The position numbers and the translations under genes were made by a program. Of a stretch of DNA of 41,738 nt, positions 28,901 to 39,600 are shown in pieces; position 1 is the stretch's first letter, and each line of letters opens with the position of its first letter. The DNA is from Paenibacillus sp. NAIST15-1. Its GTDB lineage: Bacteria; Bacillota; Bacilli; Paenibacillales; Paenibacillaceae. The notes beneath the pieces were generated by a model that was given only the letters and a program-made list of their open reading frames with translations, was not told where the DNA came from and made no database searches. Location: contig NZ_BBYF01000028.1 of NCBI RefSeq assembly GCF_001894745.1, positions 1-41,738 of the forward strand, read 5' to 3'.

Positions 28901-29742
28901 ATAATGAAATTCAAGTGCAGGTGGCAGCAATTTGGCGCGAGGTGCTTAGTTTAGACGTTATTGGAATTTACGACAATTTCTTTGATCTTGGCGGCAACTC
29001 TATTTTACTGATGCGTCTTCATTCGAAATTGGATAAAAAATTTCCCGGAGACATCGAAATTACGGATCTTTTTACCCATACGAACGTGTTTGATCTGGCT
29101 GAGTTCATAGCCCGAAAGCGGAAAGAGACAGAGACTGAGCCAAGAAAATTGCAAGAGCTTCGTTTCCCAGGCGAAACGCTGACAGATATGGGCATACAAA
29201 CAAGCGGTTATGAATGGGTGCTAGATCGAACATTGTATGATTCTTTACAAGAGATAGCCTTAAGGGAAAATACGAAGGTTGACGTCATTCTTGTCTCTAT
29301 GCTGATGCATCAGTTGTCGGAAATGACGAATGAAACGAGCGTTACGCTGGAAACAATGATTCGATCTTTCAATACAAGCGTACAGGTCGATATTCACCTG
29401 GAGTATATAGAAGATTTTAGCTCCCTGTTCCGCGAAGTTGACCGCAAAGCGGGAGACGTTGCGGCAGGATACCCGCTGGATGAGCTTGATCGTTGTATCA
29501 AGACATTGGACGGCAAAGGAATCTTATTATTCCTATACAGGAAGGATCGCTTAACCGTTCCGACCAATCTGTTTCATGTATTTGATCTTCTGTTGGGGTT
29601 CTCCGAGGAGAATGAAGAGGTCGTTTTCACGATCGAATACAAAAAGAACAAGTTAAGGGACGAGAAGGTTGAAGAGCTCATTCAACAGTACGCAACCAAT
29701 CTCCACCTTCTTGTGAATCAGTTATCTGCTCAGGCAAGGTAA
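25990..29742 (+). CDS. NRPS module: C-A-PCP-dC with atypical A pocket
   Basis: A 1250-residue single module. C domain (about 12-440): HHILFDG at 147-153. A domain (about 455-960): YTSGSTGNPKG, TGDLALY, NIRGFRIE, and a Lys at the A10 position in NSSRKVDIKQL (the usual NGK is SRK). The pocket reads S-A-W-T-I-A-A-N-A: six positions equal those of GrsA-PheA (A,W,T,I,A,A), but Asp235, which normally holds the alpha-amino group, is Ser664. GPTE is GTTE. A non-alpha-amino acid (beta-amino, hydroxy or keto acid) of aromatic type is a reasonable guess. PCP: Ser1004 (GGNS). It ends in a half-condensation domain. ATG 25990 overlaps the upstream stop and has AAGGAG at 25978-25983; ATG 25993 is an equal alternative. 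Longer starts upstream would overlap the GNAT gene. Confidence 0.93.
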   Translation: MMSTNHPIDKANVEDILALSPQQQGILFHYLRDPKAYFEQLSFRLSGFGQVEIVKRAWQNVMEANQMLRTCFRWEKMESPVQIILKKYIIPFAEYDLTKESAHRQSVLIEEIKAEDRKRGIDIRGSAFRLTVCKLSDTEQEMIISYHHILFDGWSTSILLKEFFQAYRELLVHGETQIPVKSSYKSYILWHKNQEISHQKTFWKKYLEGFDNKTPLPAVRKHIQGLNASLKENHVFIRKLTSDQQEQLHKFAIENEVTLAALIYTAWGLVLQRYNNTDDVLFGSTVAGRKANVAGIDKMVGLFTNTLPLRVRTEANDSVSQLVKRVNQFLVEREEFESTPLSVVNALHEIGKHEQLFDSIVVIENYPVDQMLSRHESGLKLELSSINKSINYPLALGVYPFDGMEMEINYDNELFDRNSIELFASHFIQILTNIAANGDTNVAHLEMLSKEERQKILVEWNSTETSFSKASSVSELFEQQVAKSPDHVAVVLNEQSYTFQQLNDIANRLARTLRSNGLKTNQVIALLLDKSLEMIVAIVAVLKAGGAYLPIDPNTPAERVRFMLEDSDATMVLMKSQWKDKLDFTGLVLDMEDPAVYANDSSGLPTIASPNDLAVIYYTSGSTGNPKGVMIEHHGIANVQSYFQNDLKINEHDRIAQFASFAFSATIWEVFMGLLTGATLYLLTPELIADKNKFTSYFRDNEITTVTMAPTYLSELDPANFPLLKRLITAGSEITHELVEVWGVDRTYINAYGTTEVTNAALTWMHEQNMKIPDPVLIGRAFQNKYAYILDRNLELMPVGVVGELCISGTGIARGYINQPQLSAEKFVPDPFRPGEKMFRTGDLALYMPDGNVQLMGRADRQVNIRGFRIELGEVEAILRKHPAVREAVVVAREDHLCAYLVYETNADSGHEKFSSEWKLFCSGYLPSYMIPSHFVPIDTLPLNSSRKVDIKQLPDPIEYVQEHRRVELPNNEIQVQVAAIWREVLSLDVIGIYDNFFDLGGNSILLMRLHSKLDKKFPGDIEITDLFTHTNVFDLAEFIARKRKETETEPRKLQELRFPGETLTDMGIQTSGYEWVLDRTLYDSLQEIALRENTKVDVILVSMLMHQLSEMTNETSVTLETMIRSFNTSVQVDIHLEYIEDFSSLFREVDRKAGDVAAGYPLDELDRCIKTLDGKGILLFLYRKDRLTVPTNLFHVFDLLLGFSEENEEVVFTIEYKKNKLRDEKVEELIQQYATNLHLLVNQLSAQAR
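29155..29739 (+). other. C-terminal half-condensation domain (dC-2)
   Basis: About 195 residues after the PCP of the NRPS at 25990. It shares LxxPG, a VDVILVSMLMHQLSEMTN helix, DFSSLFREVDR and EVVFTIEY with the tail of the first NRPS, in the same order and spacing. HHxxxDG and the entire N-terminal lobe are absent. The following PKS protein has no N-terminal docking helices, as with the first copy. Confidence 0.7.
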
Positions 29743-29766
29743 TGTTTCTGTTCCATTCACCTCTAG

Positions 29767-29773
29767 AAAGGAG
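29767..29773 (+). promoter_or_regulatory. Ribosome binding site for the GTG start at 29783
   Basis: AAAGGAG lies 9 bases before GTG 29783, in the 40-bp gap after the NRPS. It supports the rare start codon. Confidence 0.7.
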
Positions 29774-29782
29774 CAATGATCT

Positions 29783-32700
29783 GTGTTAAAAAAACGGTTG
29801 CAACTTGGCAGCGCAAATTTGGATCCGACAGTGGCTGCAACGCAGTCGATAAGAAAAATCAATCAACGAGACATTGCAATAATCGGCATTGCTCTCCAAT
29901 TCCCGTCAGCCAATGGAACAGAACAGTTTTGGGGAAATCTGAGCAACGGTTTGGACTGCATGAAAAAACTTCCGCAAGCTAGGTTAGCGGACATACAACG
30001 TTATTTTTCATTCAAAGGTTTGCCGATTGACGAAGTTGATCTATTGAAGGGAGAAGCGGGATTTCTAGAAGAGTTGGACAAATTCGACTATGGCTTCTTT
30101 CGATTGTCCCCGAAAGAGGCCCAGTTTATGGATCCAAATCAACGCTTATTTTTGCAAACTGCCTGGTCAGCGATTGAAGATGCCGGATATGGAGGAGACC
30201 GATTGAAAGGGTCGCGAACCGGCGTATTTGTAGGTTTTAGTTCGGAAGCGGAGTACAAACGGATGGTCGCCGAAGTGGATGCCTCCGATTTGACTGCCGC
30301 GATGACGGGGAATCTTAATTCGATGCTGCCGAGCCGTATTTCTTACTTATTGAACTTGCATGGGCCGAGCATGTTAATCGACACCAGTTGTTCTTCCTCT
30401 TTGGTGTCCGTTCACCTCGCCTGTCAATCGATCAGGAACAATGAGTGCGATATGGCATTGGCAGGCGGGGTTCAAACCCATATTATTCCCATTCGTCAAA
30501 CGAAAGTCGGCATCGAGTCTTCGAACAATCGAACGCGTACGTTTGACGAAAGTTCAGATGGAACCGGCACGGGGGAAGGGGTAGCGGCCATTCTGCTAAA
30601 ACCGTTGTATAAAGCAATGAATGACCGTGATGTGATTTATGCGGTTATTAAAGGGAGCGCGATTAATCAAGACGGCAACTCCATCAGCCTGACTGCGCCG
30701 AATACGGCAGCTCAGGAAGATGTGATCGTTCGTGCTTGGCGCGACGCAGATGTTGATCCAGCCACGATTTCGTATATTGAGACGCACGGCACGGGTACGA
30801 AATTGGGTGATCCCATCGAAATTGAAGGTATCCGACGAGCTTTTTCCCGGTACACTGACCGCAAGCAATTTTGCGCTGTGAGCGCGGTCAAGTCCAATAT
30901 AGGTCATCTGGATAATTCGGCGGGAATTGCCGGCCTAATCAAAGCTGTTTTAGCGCTGCAACACAAAAAATTGCCTCCGACACTGCATGTCCGAAGAACG
31001 AATCGTAACATTGCTTTTGAGGACTCTCCCGTTTATGTCAATGATCGTTTAACGGAATGGGAGTCGGAAGGTGTGCGTAGATGCGGGGTCAGCTCTTTCG
31101 CAATTAGCGGGACGAACTGTCACATCGTCTTGGAGGAAGCACCGCCCAGCAAGCCAAACGCAACGGAACATGGCAAGCAGATTTTTACGCTGTCTGCCCG
31201 TAGTCTGACATCCTTGCGGAGAGGGATCCTAAACTATCAGACTTTATTGACACAGCGTCCGGACATTTCGCTTGCGGATCTCTGTTTTACGGTCAATACA
31301 GGCCGGAGCCACTGGGAATACAGATTGGCGCTAGTTGCTGAAAACATAGAAGAGTTAAGGAGCAAATTGCAACTAACGAGCACACAGGACAGCCTGAAAA
31401 CAATGGGAGGGGAAAGCATTTTTTACGGGGAGTGCAGGTTGAGCTCTCAAGCGGAAAAACAAATGGTTAAAGCGGATCTGGGAAATGCCTGCAGAAATTA
31501 CGTAGAAGGAGCAGATATTGATTGGGGATTTTTGTATGAAGGAAAATCAAACAAGCGTATCCCGTTACCGACATACCCATTTGAACGAAACCGCTGTTGG
31601 CTGGAAATTCCAGAAACGCAAGAGCCCTTCTATTTTGAAACCCGTTGGCAAAAGAGCGCTGCTACCTATCGAAAAAAAGACATTCCGTTTGGCATAACCC
31701 TTATTTTGCATGACAACTCTTTGAAGGCAACGGAATTGATCGATTTTTTACGTTCAAAGAACGAACGCATCATTGAGGTTCGGGTAGGGGATCAATTTTG
31801 CCAAATTGATGCCGATCAGTTTGTAATCGGACATGACGAAAAGGATTACAGCAAATTAATGGAAAGCATGCTGCTGTCGAAACTTGGACGCGTCATACAT
31901 GCCATGACCCTGAATCCCGAACATGAAATAGAAAGTCTGGAAGATTTGCAACAAGCACAGGAATTGGGATTTTATAGTCTGCTTCATCTCTCCAAGGCAT
32001 TATCTTTGTCTGCTTTGGGACATCAGGTGGAGCTGGTAATATTGTCTTCCTATGCGCAGCACGTACACGAAAAGCAGCAGTATTTGCATCCGCATCACAC
32101 AGCACTGTTTGGACTGGGGAAGGTCATTCGATGGGAAGAACCGATGTTACAGTGTCGTTGTATCGACATCGATATGGCGACTTCCATCTCTCAATTGGCA
32201 AACGAAATGGAATCTGATGAATCAGAGTTCCAAGTTGCCTATCGTTCCGGCGAACGATTCGTGGAGCGATTGGCGGCACTTGCAGACAACCAACAGGCGA
32301 TTGAGGAAATAGAAATCCGAGAAAACGGCGTATATGTCATAACCGGGGGGCTTGGAAATTTAGGCTTGAAAATGGCCCGGCACTTGGCTTCCAAAAATAA
32401 CGTGCATTTGGTTTTGATCAATCGTTTCCCTATCCCGCTTCGTTCGGAGTGGGAGAAGCTCCTTTCGAAAGGTAACGATGTAAAACGATGCAAACAAATT
32501 AGTGCGATTCAGGCTATTGAAGCTCTGGGCTCGCACGTACATGCATTCGCAGCGGATATTACCGATTATGAGCAACTAGAAAAAGTGCTTGCTGACGTAA
32601 GGGCACAATACGGCAACATTACCGGATTGATTCACTGTGCGGGCATTGGCGTCGGTATGTCCGGCATGCCGATCCGTGAAGATAGTCGCATTAGTTATGA

Positions 32701-33559
32701 AGCTGTAATGGCGCCCAAAGTGCAAGGCACTTGGAATCTGGCGCGTGCGACAGAGCAAGATGAACTGGATTTCTCGCTGTTTTTCTCTTCCGTCATTACC
32801 TTAATCGGTTCTGTCGGCAGTGGTAGCTACACAGCGGCCAACGCTTATTTGGATTCGTTCTCCGCTTTTGCCCGTCGTCGCGGAAGGAAAGCGATTACTG
32901 TTAATTGGCCGTATTGGATAGATCAGGAAAGGCAGGGAGAGGGCTTCCATGAAGAGAAGGAGCTGTTCCGTTTCCTGAAGCCGGACGAGGCGTTGATGGC
33001 ATTGGACAGGATTCTCTCCAGTCGCATCGATCGCGTAATTGTTGGCAGACTCAACGATCAGAGCAGCTTATTCCGACTAGGAGATTACCTTCCGCTAAAG
33101 TTATCGGAGGACTTGTGCGCTTCTTTGCCGAAGGCCGGGTTGCAGCCGGGCGCACGTCCGTCCGCCAATAGAAACAGCGTCAGGCTAAAAGGCACGACAA
33201 ATCCGGAAACAGTCGAGATCGAAAAGAAGGTCGCATCGGTCTGGCAGGAGGTGCTGGGATTTGACGAGCTAAACGTAGTCGACAACTTTTTTGAAATCGG
33301 AGGCGATTCGATTCTGATAACAAAGGTTCATGCCTTGTTGGAGGAAGAGTATGCCGGTGGCATCCGGATATCCGATTTGTTTGCTTACCCAACGATTGCC
33401 AAGCTTGCTGCATTTTTGGCTTCGCAGCAATCGATAGGGGAGGACAAACCGGAGGAAATGCGAGAAAGCATCCTTCGTTTGGTGGAACAAATGGAGCAGG
33501 GGAAAATGAGCTTGGAGCAGGTCGTGAAAGAATATCACTTACTCGAGGTACAAACATGA
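29783..33559 (+). CDS. trans-AT PKS module: KS-KR-ACP
   Basis: A 1258-residue single extension module yielding a beta-hydroxy unit. KS (about 30-455): Cys203 in TSCSSS, ETHGTGTKLGDP and SNIGHLDNSAG. A short AT-less linker ends in LPTYPFERNRCWLE. KR (about 847-1110): ITGGLGNLGLK and Tyr in GSYTAANAYLD, with an unusually Gly/Met-rich stretch (AGIGVGMSGMPIRED) where other KRs here have AGVAGxGFLxRKE. ACP: Ser1176 (GGDS). C-terminal docking segment: LVEQMEQGKMSLEQVVKEY. The N-terminal 30 residues are basic and non-repetitive, without the two-helix docking pattern, which fits reception from the dC-ending NRPS just upstream. The stop overlaps the next ATG (ATGA). No DH or ER is present. Confidence 0.95.
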   Translation: MLKKRLQLGSANLDPTVAATQSIRKINQRDIAIIGIALQFPSANGTEQFWGNLSNGLDCMKKLPQARLADIQRYFSFKGLPIDEVDLLKGEAGFLEELDKFDYGFFRLSPKEAQFMDPNQRLFLQTAWSAIEDAGYGGDRLKGSRTGVFVGFSSEAEYKRMVAEVDASDLTAAMTGNLNSMLPSRISYLLNLHGPSMLIDTSCSSSLVSVHLACQSIRNNECDMALAGGVQTHIIPIRQTKVGIESSNNRTRTFDESSDGTGTGEGVAAILLKPLYKAMNDRDVIYAVIKGSAINQDGNSISLTAPNTAAQEDVIVRAWRDADVDPATISYIETHGTGTKLGDPIEIEGIRRAFSRYTDRKQFCAVSAVKSNIGHLDNSAGIAGLIKAVLALQHKKLPPTLHVRRTNRNIAFEDSPVYVNDRLTEWESEGVRRCGVSSFAISGTNCHIVLEEAPPSKPNATEHGKQIFTLSARSLTSLRRGILNYQTLLTQRPDISLADLCFTVNTGRSHWEYRLALVAENIEELRSKLQLTSTQDSLKTMGGESIFYGECRLSSQAEKQMVKADLGNACRNYVEGADIDWGFLYEGKSNKRIPLPTYPFERNRCWLEIPETQEPFYFETRWQKSAATYRKKDIPFGITLILHDNSLKATELIDFLRSKNERIIEVRVGDQFCQIDADQFVIGHDEKDYSKLMESMLLSKLGRVIHAMTLNPEHEIESLEDLQQAQELGFYSLLHLSKALSLSALGHQVELVILSSYAQHVHEKQQYLHPHHTALFGLGKVIRWEEPMLQCRCIDIDMATSISQLANEMESDESEFQVAYRSGERFVERLAALADNQQAIEEIEIRENGVYVITGGLGNLGLKMARHLASKNNVHLVLINRFPIPLRSEWEKLLSKGNDVKRCKQISAIQAIEALGSHVHAFAADITDYEQLEKVLADVRAQYGNITGLIHCAGIGVGMSGMPIREDSRISYEAVMAPKVQGTWNLARATEQDELDFSLFFSSVITLIGSVGSGSYTAANAYLDSFSAFARRRGRKAITVNWPYWIDQERQGEGFHEEKELFRFLKPDEALMALDRILSSRIDRVIVGRLNDQSSLFRLGDYLPLKLSEDLCASLPKAGLQPGARPSANRNSVRLKGTTNPETVEIEKKVASVWQEVLGFDELNVVDNFFEIGGDSILITKVHALLEEEYAGGIRISDLFAYPTIAKLAAFLASQQSIGEDKPEEMRESILRLVEQMEQGKMSLEQVVKEYHLLEVQT

Positions 33560-33655
33560 TGGACACATCAGCATTTATTTTCGAGCAGATTGCATCTGGA
33601 AAATTTGAGCGGAACGCCGGCGTTGAGCTGTTGACGCGTCTAAAGCAAGCCAAGT
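33450..33655 (+). other. Docking-helix pair joining 29783-33559 to 33556-41738
   Basis: Tail LVEQMEQGKMSLEQVVKEY and head FIFEQIASGKFERNAGVELL repeat the two-helix pattern seen at 9.4 and 17.4 kb. The genes overlap by four bases. Confidence 0.6.
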
Positions 33656-36600
33656 CGACAGATGTGAACGAAATTGCAGTGATTGGTATGGCAGTCAAAC
33701 TGCCGATGGCGCCCACTTTGGAGCAGCTTTGGCACAATCTTAAATATGGGATCGACAGCATTGGCCGATTTCCAGCATACCGACGTGCCGATACCGACCG
33801 TTATTTGGCATACATGAACCAATTGAGGCCGGATACGGACTATTCCCTTGGAGCATACCTTGAGGAAATCGACAAATTTGATTACAAATTTTTTCGACTG
33901 ACTCCAAAGGAAGCTAGCCTCATGAGTCCAGCCCAACGGCTGTTTTTAGAAGCCGCGTGGGAGACGATCGAAGAAGCAGGTTACGGGGGAAACAAATTGT
34001 CGGGAAGTCGAACCGGCGTATATATCGGCTACAGCTCCGATACGCTTTTTGAATACGTTCGATTTATCCAAGATGTCGAACCTTCCTCTCTCTCGATGTC
34101 TGTGTCCGGCAACTTGAGTCCAATCGTGGCGAGCCGCATCTCGCATATGCTTGACTTGCGCGGTCCGTCTCTCGCTATCGATACGACTTGTTCCTCTTCC
34201 TTGGTCGCCTTGCATACCGCTTGTCAGTCCATACGAAACGGAGAATGCGAGCAAGCGCTAGTAGGCGGCATTCGGATTAACTATATGAGACTGTTGAATC
34301 AATTCGACATCGGTATTCAATCCTCGGATGGAAAAACGAAGTCGTTTGACGATTTCTCCGATGGAACCGGCAGCGGTGAAGGGATAATCGCCGTTTTGCT
34401 GAAACCGCTCCATAAGGCGGTACGTGATGGCGACCAAATTCATGCGGTCATTAAAGGCAGCGCCATTAATCAGGATGGCAATTCGATCGGATTAACAGCT
34501 CCGAATGGACTTGCTCAAGAAGAAGTGATTGTTCGGGCTTGGAAAGCGGCTGGTGTGGAACCAGAAACCATCTCCTACATTGAAGCGCATGGAACGGGTA
34601 CGAAATTGGGCGATCCAATTGAGATCGAAGCGATACAAAATGCGTTTCGGCGCTATACACCTAACCGGCAGTTTTGCGGGGTCGGCTCGATCAAAACCAA
34701 TTTCGGACATTTGGACAATGCGTCGGGGTTGCTCGGACTAGTGAAAACGATCCTGGCACTTAAACACCGCGAAATTCCGGCATCTCTTCATTTTCAAAAA
34801 TCGAATAGGGAAATACGTTTCGAGGATTCACCGGTCTACTTTATCGACCGCTTGACTCCATGGAGGACTAACGGCCAACCACGACGGGCAGGCGTCAGCT
34901 CGTTCGGTCTTAGCGGGACCAATTGTCATGTCGTATTGGAAGAAGCGCAAACACCCGAACCTACCGGGACGGACAAACCAGGAGGATATCTGTTGCCGCT
35001 GTCGGCCAAATCCGAGGAGGCGCTTCGAAACACGGTTGAGCGCTATTTGGCGTGCTTACAAAACAATCCGTGTCTAAATCTAGCAGATGTTTGTTATACA
35101 GCTGGCACTGGCCGAGGCCATTACGCCTTTCGATTGGCCATTCACGCACATGACGTTTCGGAGTTGCAGACCAAGCTTGGCAAGCTGCTGAAGGAATGGC
35201 CTTCCGTCGATTACCCGTCGGAAGGTATTTTTTGTGGCGCGAATGAGATGGGGCGGCAGCCGGAGGAAGGATGGCCCGTTACTGCCGCTGTTGAAAAGCT
35301 GTACAGCCTGTCCGAGCAGGATGGGAATTCGCGTGCTCAGCTTTTGGCGGAGCTAGGCTACTGGTATGTAAGGTCAGCGGATATTCCGTGGGAAGCGCTT
35401 TACTCGGGAGAACGGCGGCGGAAAGTATCCCTGCCTTCCTATCCGTTCGCGCGATCCCGCTGCTGGATTTCGATAACGCCCCAACAAAATCCGATAAAGG
35501 AGCAAACGACTGTCATGAACGTTGCGATTGGTGGCGGAGCCTCTTTGCATCAACGAAAATTTTTGAATTTTCTGAAGCAGGCGCTGCAAGAAATTTCGGG
35601 CATCCCGGAAGAAGAAATCCGGGACGAAGATAACTTTTTTGAACTTGGACTTGATTCTATTCTTCTTTTTCAAATAAGCGAAAAATTGAAAGATCACTAT
35701 GGAATAGAAATATCTTTGAGTCGGTTTTACGATGAGCTGTCTACACCCGGGGCGCTGGCCGAATATTTGGCAGCACTTGTGCCGGAAGAATCTTCCCTAC
35801 CGACTGCTGCATTGCCGGCGACTCAGGAAACCCCGGTTCAGACTGCAGCTTCTGCTTTCAATCACGAAAACTTGCCGATGCACGAGCATGCGACCGTAAC
35901 GCGGCCGGGATCCAGATCAGAGATGGAAAGGCTGGTCGCACGGCAGTTGGACATTATGAGCAAACAGTTAGAGCTACTGCGCGAGGATCGAAATGCAGTT
36001 CTGGGTATGCCAGTGTCGTCCAGTGTGCCCAGCAATCAGCCGGAAGCAGACTCGGCCAAGCGAGCAGAAGCGATGGCGCGAACGTCGTCGGTTTCGGAGG
36101 CACGGTTGTCCTCTGATGACGGTTCTCTTGCCTCTCGGACGCAGGAACCAGAAGTGTTCATCCCGTATCAAAAATTAAATTTGCTCGCAAACACGAATTT
36201 ATCAAATAAGCAAACGCTCCATATTGAAGAGCTAATCTGTCGTCTCGACGAGCGGTTCAAGTTGACCAAGAAACTGACGCAGAAATATCGCAATGTGCTG
36301 GCCAATAATCGAAATGTAGCCGGCTTCCGGCCGGCATGGAAAGAAATGATCTTCCCGGTCATCGCTAAGCGGGCACAAGGTGCGCGGATATGGGACATGG
36401 ACGAACATGAATATTTGGATATTTCTATGGGTTTCGGCGCATATTTGCTCGGTCATGCTCCGGCCTTTATTACCGATGCCGTCCGTGTAGAGCTGGACAA
36501 CGGCATGCCGATTGGGCCGATGAACCCGCTCGCCGGAGAAGTGGCCGATCAGATCGCGCAGTTCACCGGCTGCGAACGCGTCGCATTCTTTAATTCCGGC

Positions 36601-39600
36601 TCGGAAGCGGTCATGGTTGCGCTCCGGTTAGCGAGGGCCGTCACGGGCAAGTCCAAAATTGCGCTGTTCGAAGGAGCCTTTCACGGAACGTTCGACGGGG
36701 TTTTGGCAAGGCGGCATATGGCTGGACGGGACGGCAACTCCGTACCTATGGCTCCCGGAATCACCGATAATCTTGTTGGCGATGTGCTCGTTCTTAAATA
36801 CGGCGATCCGGAGGCGCTGGACGTGATCAGTCGCCATGCAAACGAACTTGCCGCCGTTCTGGTAGAACCCGTCCAGAGCCGTCGTCCCGACTTGCAGCCG
36901 AGACGATTTCTTCAGGAGCTGCGTGCGATCACGGAGAAGCACGGTACGGCGCTGATCTTTGATGAGGTCATCACGGGCTTCCGGATAGGACCGGGAGGCG
37001 CACAGGAATGGTTCGACGTGCAGGCGGATATTGCCACTTACGGCAAAGTCATTGGAGCGGGCCTGCCAGTTGGCATTGTCGCGGGGAAGTCCAGGTTCTT
37101 AAATGCGATTGACGGCGGATGGTGGCAGTATGGCGATGCTTCTTATCCAACAAGCAGCAGCAACCGCACGTTAGTCGGTGGAACCTTCTGTCATCATCCT
37201 TTGACGATGTCGTCGATTCTAGCTATGCTCAAGCATTTACGGGCGGAAGGGCCGCGGTTACAAGAGCGGTTGAACGAACGGACGAGACGGCTGACGGACA
37301 CGCTTAATCAGTATTTCTTAGAGCGGCGGATACCGATTTCTATGGTTCATTTTGGCTCTCTCTTCCGATTTGTCCTGAACGGAGATCTGGAACTGTTGTT
37401 CTACCATTTGCTCGATAAGGGCATCTACGTATGGGAAGGGAGAAATTGTTTTCTTTCGACTGCGCATACGGACGAGGATGTCGACCTGATTATCCGCGCG
37501 GTCATCGAAAGCGTGGAGGATATGCAAGCCGGCGGTTTTTTTCCGGAGATGCCCGCGACGCCAGCGGAGGTTAAATCGAAGCGCGACCCAAAGGTGGATC
37601 TTCATCGGGAAGCGATTGTTCCGATGACGGAAAGCCAACAAAATCTCTGGCTTCTGACCCGGGATAGCGAAGAGCAATCGATCGCTCATTGCGATTACCT
37701 CATGCTTGAGCTGCATGGAACGCTAAATCTTGGCGCGATGCAAGTGTCCATGCAACGGATTGTGGAACGGCATGAAATATTGCGCACGATCCAAGTGGAC
37801 GAGCGTGGCATGCTTCCCGAATCGACGCTGCCGATGGAAATCCCGCTGATCGATTTTACCAACGATGAGGAAGAGGAACAGAATAGACGGATTGAAGAGT
37901 GGCTACGTATTGAAGCGGAAAGGCCGTTTGCAATCGGTCTTGAGCCGCTGTTCCGTATGTACATGCTCAAAGTTTCGGATGTACGGCACCGATTTGTGAT
38001 CGTGCTTCACCATTTGATTGCTGACGGCTGGTCGACAGGTGTGATGCTAAATGAGCTGGAAACGTTCTACACGGCGGAGTGCCGCGGCGAAATTGGTGAG
38101 CTTCCCCCTGCTGTTCCTTTCCGTAATTATGTGGAATGGCTGTCAAACAAGATGGAGGAGGGCGACGAGGCTATTCGTTACTGGTCAGAGAAGTTCGCCC
38201 GTTCGATTCCTTCGCTTGCGTTGCCAAACGACTATCCGCCGCCTCCAGGCAAGTCGTATGCCGGGGCTCGGGAGCATTTAAGGGTGGACGAGGTATTCAC
38301 GAAACGGTTGAAGAGCCTCAGCCGCAAGCAAGGCTGTTCGCTTTTTGTAACCTTGCTAGGGGCCTACCAACTTTTTCTGCACCGCTTGACGGGACAAAAC
38401 GAATTTTCCGTCGGCATTCCTACAGCGGGCCAATCGGACATGGGCGTCAGCCATCTGGTAGGACAGTGCGCCAGCATGCTGACCCTTGAAGTCCGTATTT
38501 CCCCGGAGGGAACGTTTGCAGAGCATTTGAAGGAAGTGAAGCAGAATTTCTCGGATGGAATGAAGCACCGGCATTATATGATGGTGGATTTAGTGAAGGA
38601 GATGAGCAAGCGCCAGCAGCAGCCGGCATCGGAAATACAGGCGACCTTTAATCTCGACAGAAGCGTGAACCTGCCCCGATTCGCGGATTTGGAAACGGCC
38701 TTCACCGTCTATCCGATCCGATATGTGAAACATGACTTGAGCCTTAACGCGGTTGAAACGGGCGGCGAGCTTCAATTCGATTTCGATTACAATGCCGACC
38801 TTTTCAGCCGTGACACGGTGAGACGCTGGATGAGGCAATTCCGCTCGCTGCTCGAAACCGTTGTAGAGGAGCCGGATGTTGTCCACATGCTGGTAACCTT
38901 GGCCGCTCCTGATGAAGGAACAATTTTCCCGACGGCATTGGGCGGGTATCCGGAAGCGGCAGAGGCTTCTGATTCTGACTTGGCAGAACAATATGCTCAT
39001 GCGCTTGCCCAAGCATTCGAGCTAACGAGCGGACAGGAGGTAATCATCGACAGTCAGCTGCCGAATGTCGATCGATACGCGTTGAGCTTGGCGGGCAAGT
39101 TGTCGGGAGCGCAAGTACGGATTACGGAAAACGTCCTGCTTGAATTGGACAGCAAAGCGGCATTGCTGTTTCTGTCTGCGGCAGCCTGGCGGGAAATCAT
39201 TCGGGAAACGCACGAACGGGATTCCGAGGCAGGCGCGACCATCCGGGTCAGCTGCGCCGTTATCGGCGATCAGCCCATTCTCGCCGAACAGGTGCGCCGT
39301 TATTGCCGCAAGAGCGGGGGGCTAATGCCTCTGCGGTTCGGATTTCGCCCTGCAGGACTGCCGGCCGTGCTGACGGTGTTTGATGCGAACGAACAGGAGG
39401 AGCGCAGGCCGCTGAGCGCGTTGCCGATCGGTCTCCCCTTGGCTAATACGGTCATGTTGCCTCTGGAGGCTTCCGGCAGACCGGCTCCTGTCGGCGTTTA
39501 CGCCGAGCTTTACGCCGCTGCGCCGTGGTTGAACGGCGAGGGGGGAGCCGGGGCGGCGGGAGGTAGACCCGACGGTCTGATTGCGACCGGCAGAATCGGA

